8,549 nt of DNA from Rhodospirillales bacterium (GTDB taxonomy: Bacteria; Pseudomonadota; Alphaproteobacteria; Reyranellales; Reyranellaceae), in the NCBI GenBank assembly GCA_013205335.1, contig JABMNB010000701.1:1-8549 (forward strand), read 5' to 3'. Position numbers and translations under genes: made by a program. Shown here piece after piece: positions 5,601-8,549 of this stretch (the stretch's first letter is position 1; each line of letters starts with the position of its first letter). The notes beneath the pieces are model-generated. The model saw only the letters and a list, made by a program, of their open reading frames with translations, searched no databases and had not been told where the DNA came from.

Positions 5601-6653
5601 ATGAAATCAGTGAAGCTGATCGATGTGTCGGACGGCGCGGCCTCGGGCCATGTGCGCGAGCGGGAGGCCGAAGCCTTGGCCGTTCGCGACGCCTGCCTCG
5701 GCTGGCTGCCGCTGGGTGGATTGCTGGCCACGCTCGCCGACCCGATCGTGCGCGCCTGGATGATGCGGGCGGGGACCACCTACGCCGCCGAGATTGAAAT
5801 CGTCGCCCGCACCCTGAAGAAGCCGGGCATCTGGCTCCTGCACGGCGCCTATCTGTTCGGCTGCACCGCGCTGGCCGATGATACCGCGCAGGGGCCGCGT
5901 CTCCGTCGCACCCTCGACTGGCCGTTTCCCGGTCTCGGTCGCCTCGTCGAGGTGAGGCGCCAGCGCGGCGCGGCCGGCGAATTCCTGAACGTCACCTGGC
6001 CGGGCTTCGTCGGCGTGCTGACCGCGGTGGCGCCGGGGCGCTTCGCCGCCTCGATCAACCAGGCGCCGATGCGCCGCCGCTGGCAGAGTTCGATGCTGCT
6101 GTGGCTCGACTATGTGCTGAACGCGCTCCATGGCTTGCGCGGCAGCGGGCGCCTGCCGCCCGAACATCTGCTGCGCCACGTCTTCGAGACCTGCACCAGC
6201 TTCGACGACGCGCGCCGCCAGCTCGAGACCGTGCCGGTCGCACGGCCCGTCCTTTTCCTGCTGGTCGGGACGCGGCCCGGCCAGCGCATCGTGATCGAGC
6301 GTGAGGAGGCGGGTGTGCGGACCTATCGCGACGACACGGTCTTCGCCAACGACTGGCGCGAACGCCATCCGCAGTGGCGGCCCCGCGCCTGCGGCGCAGG
6401 CGAGCCGGTCGAGAACAACATCCACCGCCGCAGCGCGCTCGCCGCCTGGACCGGATACGACGCGGACGATTTCGAGTGGGTGGCCGCGCCGGTATTGAAT
6501 GCCTGCACGCGCCTGTCGGTCGAGATGTGCGCCGCGACTGGCCAGCTGACCGTCGCGGGCTGGGAAGCCGACGAACGAGGCAGCGCCGCCCGCGTCACCG
6601 CGGTCTCGACCTTCCAGCAGGCCGTTCAAGAAACCCGAAGTGCCGGCAAATAA
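5601..6653 (+). CDS. Ntn-hydrolase, acid ceramidase / choloylglycine hydrolase-like (linear amide C-N hydrolase)
   Basis: A 350-residue protein with the hallmark of the acid ceramidase/NAAA branch of Ntn hydrolases. The putative nucleophile is C88 (in LFGCTALADD), followed by R103 and D106 in LRRTLDWPF, the counterpart of the family's CTS...RNxDW motif. A later segment, WPGFVGVLTAVAPGRFAASI at about 134-153, parallels the 'GYVG-LTG-KPG-F' block of acid ceramidase. ENNIHRR further on may contribute catalytic Asn/Arg. By family precedent the proenzyme cleaves itself before the Cys, leaving an 87-residue alpha part. No signal peptide is evident, so a cytoplasmic location is inferred. The substrate is probably an amide-linked lipid or N-acyl compound, not determinable here. 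An upstream GTG at 5583 would add six residues but lies inside the operator palindrome, so ATG 5601 is preferred. No Shine-Dalgarno is seen. Confidence 0.75.
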   Translation: MKSVKLIDVSDGAASGHVREREAEALAVRDACLGWLPLGGLLATLADPIVRAWMMRAGTTYAAEIEIVARTLKKPGIWLLHGAYLFGCTALADDTAQGPRLRRTLDWPFPGLGRLVEVRRQRGAAGEFLNVTWPGFVGVLTAVAPGRFAASINQAPMRRRWQSSMLLWLDYVLNALHGLRGSGRLPPEHLLRHVFETCTSFDDARRQLETVPVARPVLFLLVGTRPGQRIVIEREEAGVRTYRDDTVFANDWRERHPQWRPRACGAGEPVENNIHRRSALAAWTGYDADDFEWVAAPVLNACTRLSVEMCAATGQLTVAGWEADERGSAARVTAVSTFQQAVQETRSAGK

Positions 6654-6654
6654 A

Positions 6655-6690
6655 CGAAACAACCGAAACAAACGAAATAACTGAAATGAA
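6655..6690. repeat. Four tandem 9-bp units, A-rich
   Basis: CGAAACAAC, CGAAACAAA, CGAAATAAC and TGAAATGAA lie head to tail immediately after the TAA of the Ntn-hydrolase gene; consensus YGAAAYRAM. The block is strongly A-rich within GC-rich surroundings. There are no spacers between units, so it is not a CRISPR array. The rest of the 145-bp gap (6691-6798) holds the leader of the next gene, with an isolated -35-like TTGACT at 6744-6749 but no matching -10 box. Confidence 0.75.
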
Positions 6691-6788
6691 TGTCGCACCC
6701 CTCGAATCATGTGTCGTGGTGGTGGTTGAGGGAGCGATCTTGCTTGACTCCCAGAAAAACATCCGATCCCCCGGCCGCACCAGTCTTC

Positions 6789-6794
6789 AGGAGG
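6789..6794 (+). promoter_or_regulatory. Ribosome binding site of the DUF5625-like gene
   Basis: AGGAGG is a perfect anti-Shine-Dalgarno match, ending four bases before ATG 6799. It is the strongest ribosome binding site in the window and fixes this start. Confidence 0.85.
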
Positions 6795-6798
6795 TGCG

Positions 6799-7878
6799 AT
6801 GAGCAAGTCGGAACCATCCGAGCGCAAGGCAGGAAGCATGGCGGGGCTCCTGCTCACCCTTTCGATCCTGGTCGGAACCCTGTTCGCGATCGCAGGCTCG
6901 GCGATCCCCGCGGTGTTCTTCTTCCCGCTGTGGATCGTAGGTGAGGCAGTGCTTCCCGCCTGGGACGCGATCGATCCGACGGTGCCGTGGCTGCCGCCGT
7001 TGCCCAAGGACACTTCGGATCTCAAGGACGCCGACGCCCGTGGCAAGGCGCTGCGGGCGAAGATCGACCAGTACTACGCGGCGCTACCGGAGACCCGGAA
7101 GCCGTGGGTCTACAGGTACTTCGCGCTGCCCTACGCAGGATATTCCGTCGATATCAGCAGGATCGTTCGGCACTACATTCCCGCAGGCGCGTCGTTCGAC
7201 GAGGCGGAGCGAATTCTAAAAGCAGCCGGACTGACCATCGATTGGCCGAGACCACCCAACGGCGTCATGAAGCCCGCCCATATTCCACGGCATGACTACC
7301 AGGTGAGGGCAAGCCTCGAACGGGGTACCGATCCGCCCGGATACATGCGGATCTATGTACGACTGTCGCCGCAGACACGGGGCGACTACGGTGCTCACTC
7401 GGCGGTGGGCAAGATTACAGGGTCGATCGTCAAGCAGCTCGGCGCGCCAGCACCGCCCGTCTCGTTTCCTCTCGATGCCAGCCGTGCTGCGACGGAACTC
7501 GACGTCCTCGTGAAGATCACCGAGACTCGGCACTATCAATTCGAGCTGACGTTCCGGGCAGCAATCATCTCGGACATGCGGCCGCTGCGGGAAGTCACTG
7601 GAGATGGCTCCCGGCGGCCCGACGGGAAGTACACCAATCCCGGCATTGCCATTCCGATCCGGGTGACGGTCGCCAATGAAGGGCATGCGCCGTTTTACGA
7701 TCGGACGATCGAAACGCAGGCAGCCGGCTCATGGGGATACCTGGAAATCGCGAGGCACGCCGGCGGCACCGGACTAACTCCGGGCCTCTATCGCTTCAAG
7801 GTAACCACGCTGAGAGACATCCCAGAACTCACGGACGTGAGGGTCGATTTTACGATCACCTGGGATGCCCGGATCTAG
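6799..7878 (+). CDS. Membrane-anchored protein with DUF5625-like C-terminal domain
   Basis: A 359-residue protein of unknown function. Seen: a basic N-terminus (R9, K10), then a hydrophobic region at about 14-52 with a break at G33-P37, fitting one or two membrane helices or an uncleaved anchor. A middle region (about 70-215) contains GASFDEAERILKAAGL. A C-terminal domain (about 222-359) includes SFPLDASRAATELDV, RHYQFELTF, a DG-x-Y-x-NPGI-x-IP stretch, GLYRFKVTTLRDIPELTDV and a final DFTI. From memory this C-terminal pattern matches DUF5625 ('PG-Y-x-x-LKD-PEL-x-x-x-V-F-I'), a beta-rich domain of unknown role in proteobacteria. Hand counts in parts of this gene give 53-58% G+C per 60-base block, against about 70-77% in most neighbouring blocks sampled, suggesting separate acquisition. 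It is convergent with uvrA, 9 bp between stops, with a strong ribosome binding site. Confidence 0.82.
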   Translation: MSKSEPSERKAGSMAGLLLTLSILVGTLFAIAGSAIPAVFFFPLWIVGEAVLPAWDAIDPTVPWLPPLPKDTSDLKDADARGKALRAKIDQYYAALPETRKPWVYRYFALPYAGYSVDISRIVRHYIPAGASFDEAERILKAAGLTIDWPRPPNGVMKPAHIPRHDYQVRASLERGTDPPGYMRIYVRLSPQTRGDYGAHSAVGKITGSIVKQLGAPAPPVSFPLDASRAATELDVLVKITETRHYQFELTFRAAIISDMRPLREVTGDGSRRPDGKYTNPGIAIPIRVTVANEGHAPFYDRTIETQAAGSWGYLEIARHAGGTGLTPGLYRFKVTTLRDIPELTDVRVDFTITWDARI

Positions 7879-7887
7879 CTTCGGACC

Positions 7888-8549
7888 TTAAGCCCGCTTC
7901 TTCGCCGTAGCGCTGCGCGGCAGGAGGCGCGCGAGGTACTGGCCGGTATAGCTCTCCGGCACCTTCACGATCGCCTCGGGCGGGCCCTCGGCGACCAGGC
8001 GGCCGCCGCCCGAGCCGCCGTCGGGGCCCATGTCGAGCACCCAGTCGGCGGTCTTGATGACTTCGAGATTGTGCTCGATCACCAGCACCGTGTTGCCGGT
8101 CTCGACCAGGCGATGCAGCACTTCCAGCAGCTTGCGCACGTCCTCGAAGTGCAGACCCGTGGTCGGCTCGTCGAGGATGTAGAGCGTGCGGCCGGTGGCG
8201 CGGCGTGACAGTTCCTTGGCGAGCTTGACCCGCTGCGCTTCGCCGCCCGACAGGGTCGTCGCCTGCTGGCCGATATGGATGTAGCCGAGCCCGACCTGCT
8301 GGAGCGTCAGCATCTTGTCGCGAATGACCGGCACCGCCTTGAAGAACTCGCAACCCTCGTCGACCGTCATGTCGAGCACGTCGGCGATCGACTTGCCGCG
8401 GAAGACGATCTCGAGCGTCTCGCGGTTGTAGCGCTTGCCCTTGCAGACGTCGCACTCGACATAGACGTCGGGCAGGAAGTGCATCTCGATCTTGATGACG
8501 CCGTCGCCCTGGCAGGACTCGCAGCGCCCGCCCTTGACGTTGAAGGAGA
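7888..8549 (-). CDS. uvrA: UvrA, excinuclease ABC subunit A (C-terminal part)
   Basis: UvrA is the damage-recognition ATPase of nucleotide excision repair; it dimerises and loads UvrB on damaged DNA. The window holds about the last 220 residues; the 5' part lies beyond the right edge, and an internal ATG at 8484 is not the start. Seen in order: the C-terminal zinc module (NVKGGRCESCQGDG, then CDVCKGKRYN), the ABC signature LSGGEAQRVKLAKEL, the Walker B strand TLYILDEPTTGLH, the switch histidine in VIEHN, and the closing DMGPDGGSGGG block. The C-terminus is a short basic tail ending AKKRA before TAA. All second-nucleotide-site motifs expected in this segment are intact, so the gene is presumably functional. 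Confidence 0.97.
   Translation of the reverse strand, partial: SFNVKGGRCESCQGDGVIKIEMHFLPDVYVECDVCKGKRYNRETLEIVFRGKSIADVLDMTVDEGCEFFKAVPVIRDKMLTLQQVGLGYIHIGQQATTLSGGEAQRVKLAKELSRRATGRTLYILDEPTTGLHFEDVRKLLEVLHRLVETGNTVLVIEHNLEVIKTADWVLDMGPDGGSGGGRLVAEGPPEAIVKVPESYTGQYLARLLPRSATAKKRA

Noticed and set aside
6655..6690. Possible CRISPR array
   Set aside because: The units are 9 bp, contiguous and without spacers, and no cas gene is nearby.
5607..7046. Long minus-strand ORF (479 codons) opposite the Ntn-hydrolase gene
   Set aside because: It is antisense to a gene with recognisable catalytic motifs, has a repetitive Arg/Ala/Gly-rich translation and crosses the tandem repeat; a high-GC shadow frame.

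Overview
The window looks like chromosomal DNA from a GC-rich alphaproteobacterium. FabI, AroC and PdxH all have alphaproteobacterial character (for example the FabI nucleotide loop and the WKSLRRQVR segment of PdxH). Coding DNA is mostly about 70% G+C by hand counts of sample blocks. A Rhodospirillales- or Reyranella-like host would fit, but that is inference from memory. Most of the window is ordinary housekeeping DNA, and I do not see a clear undescribed multi-gene system.

Layout. On the minus strand, reading leftward from about 2385, is a tight run: fabI (enoyl-ACP reductase), aroC (chorismate synthase) and a partial small membrane protein with a PH-like segment that leaves the window at base 1. 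Divergent from it, across a 78-bp gap, the plus strand carries pdxH (pyridoxine 5'-phosphate oxidase) and, 7 bp later, fieF (CDF-family divalent metal exporter). Next comes a perfect 29-bp inverted repeat with a 41-bp loop. It is a dispersed REP-like element whose left arm supplies the last eight codons and the stop of fieF. It is followed by a fused aminoglycoside-phosphotransferase-like / P-loop ATPase gene, then by an Ntn-hydrolase of the acid ceramidase type preceded by a TetR-style palindrome. A 36-bp tandem repeat of 9-mers follows, then a membrane-anchored protein with a DUF5625-like C-terminal domain. Finally, convergent and only 9 bp away, comes the 3' part of uvrA on the minus strand, open at the right edge.

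How the parts relate. fabI-aroC-membrane protein and pdxH-fieF look like two divergent operons sharing one short promoter region. Neither fabI nor pdxH has a recognisable Shine-Dalgarno, and candidate -10 boxes end 5-7 nt before the start codons, so leaderless transcripts are plausible on both sides. The right half (4067-7878) is accessory in flavour: single genes of loosely known function with their own control signals. The points most worth a second look are the repeat that rewrites the fieF tail, the operator-like palindrome at 5580-5597, and the DUF5625-like gene with its tandem-repeat leader.
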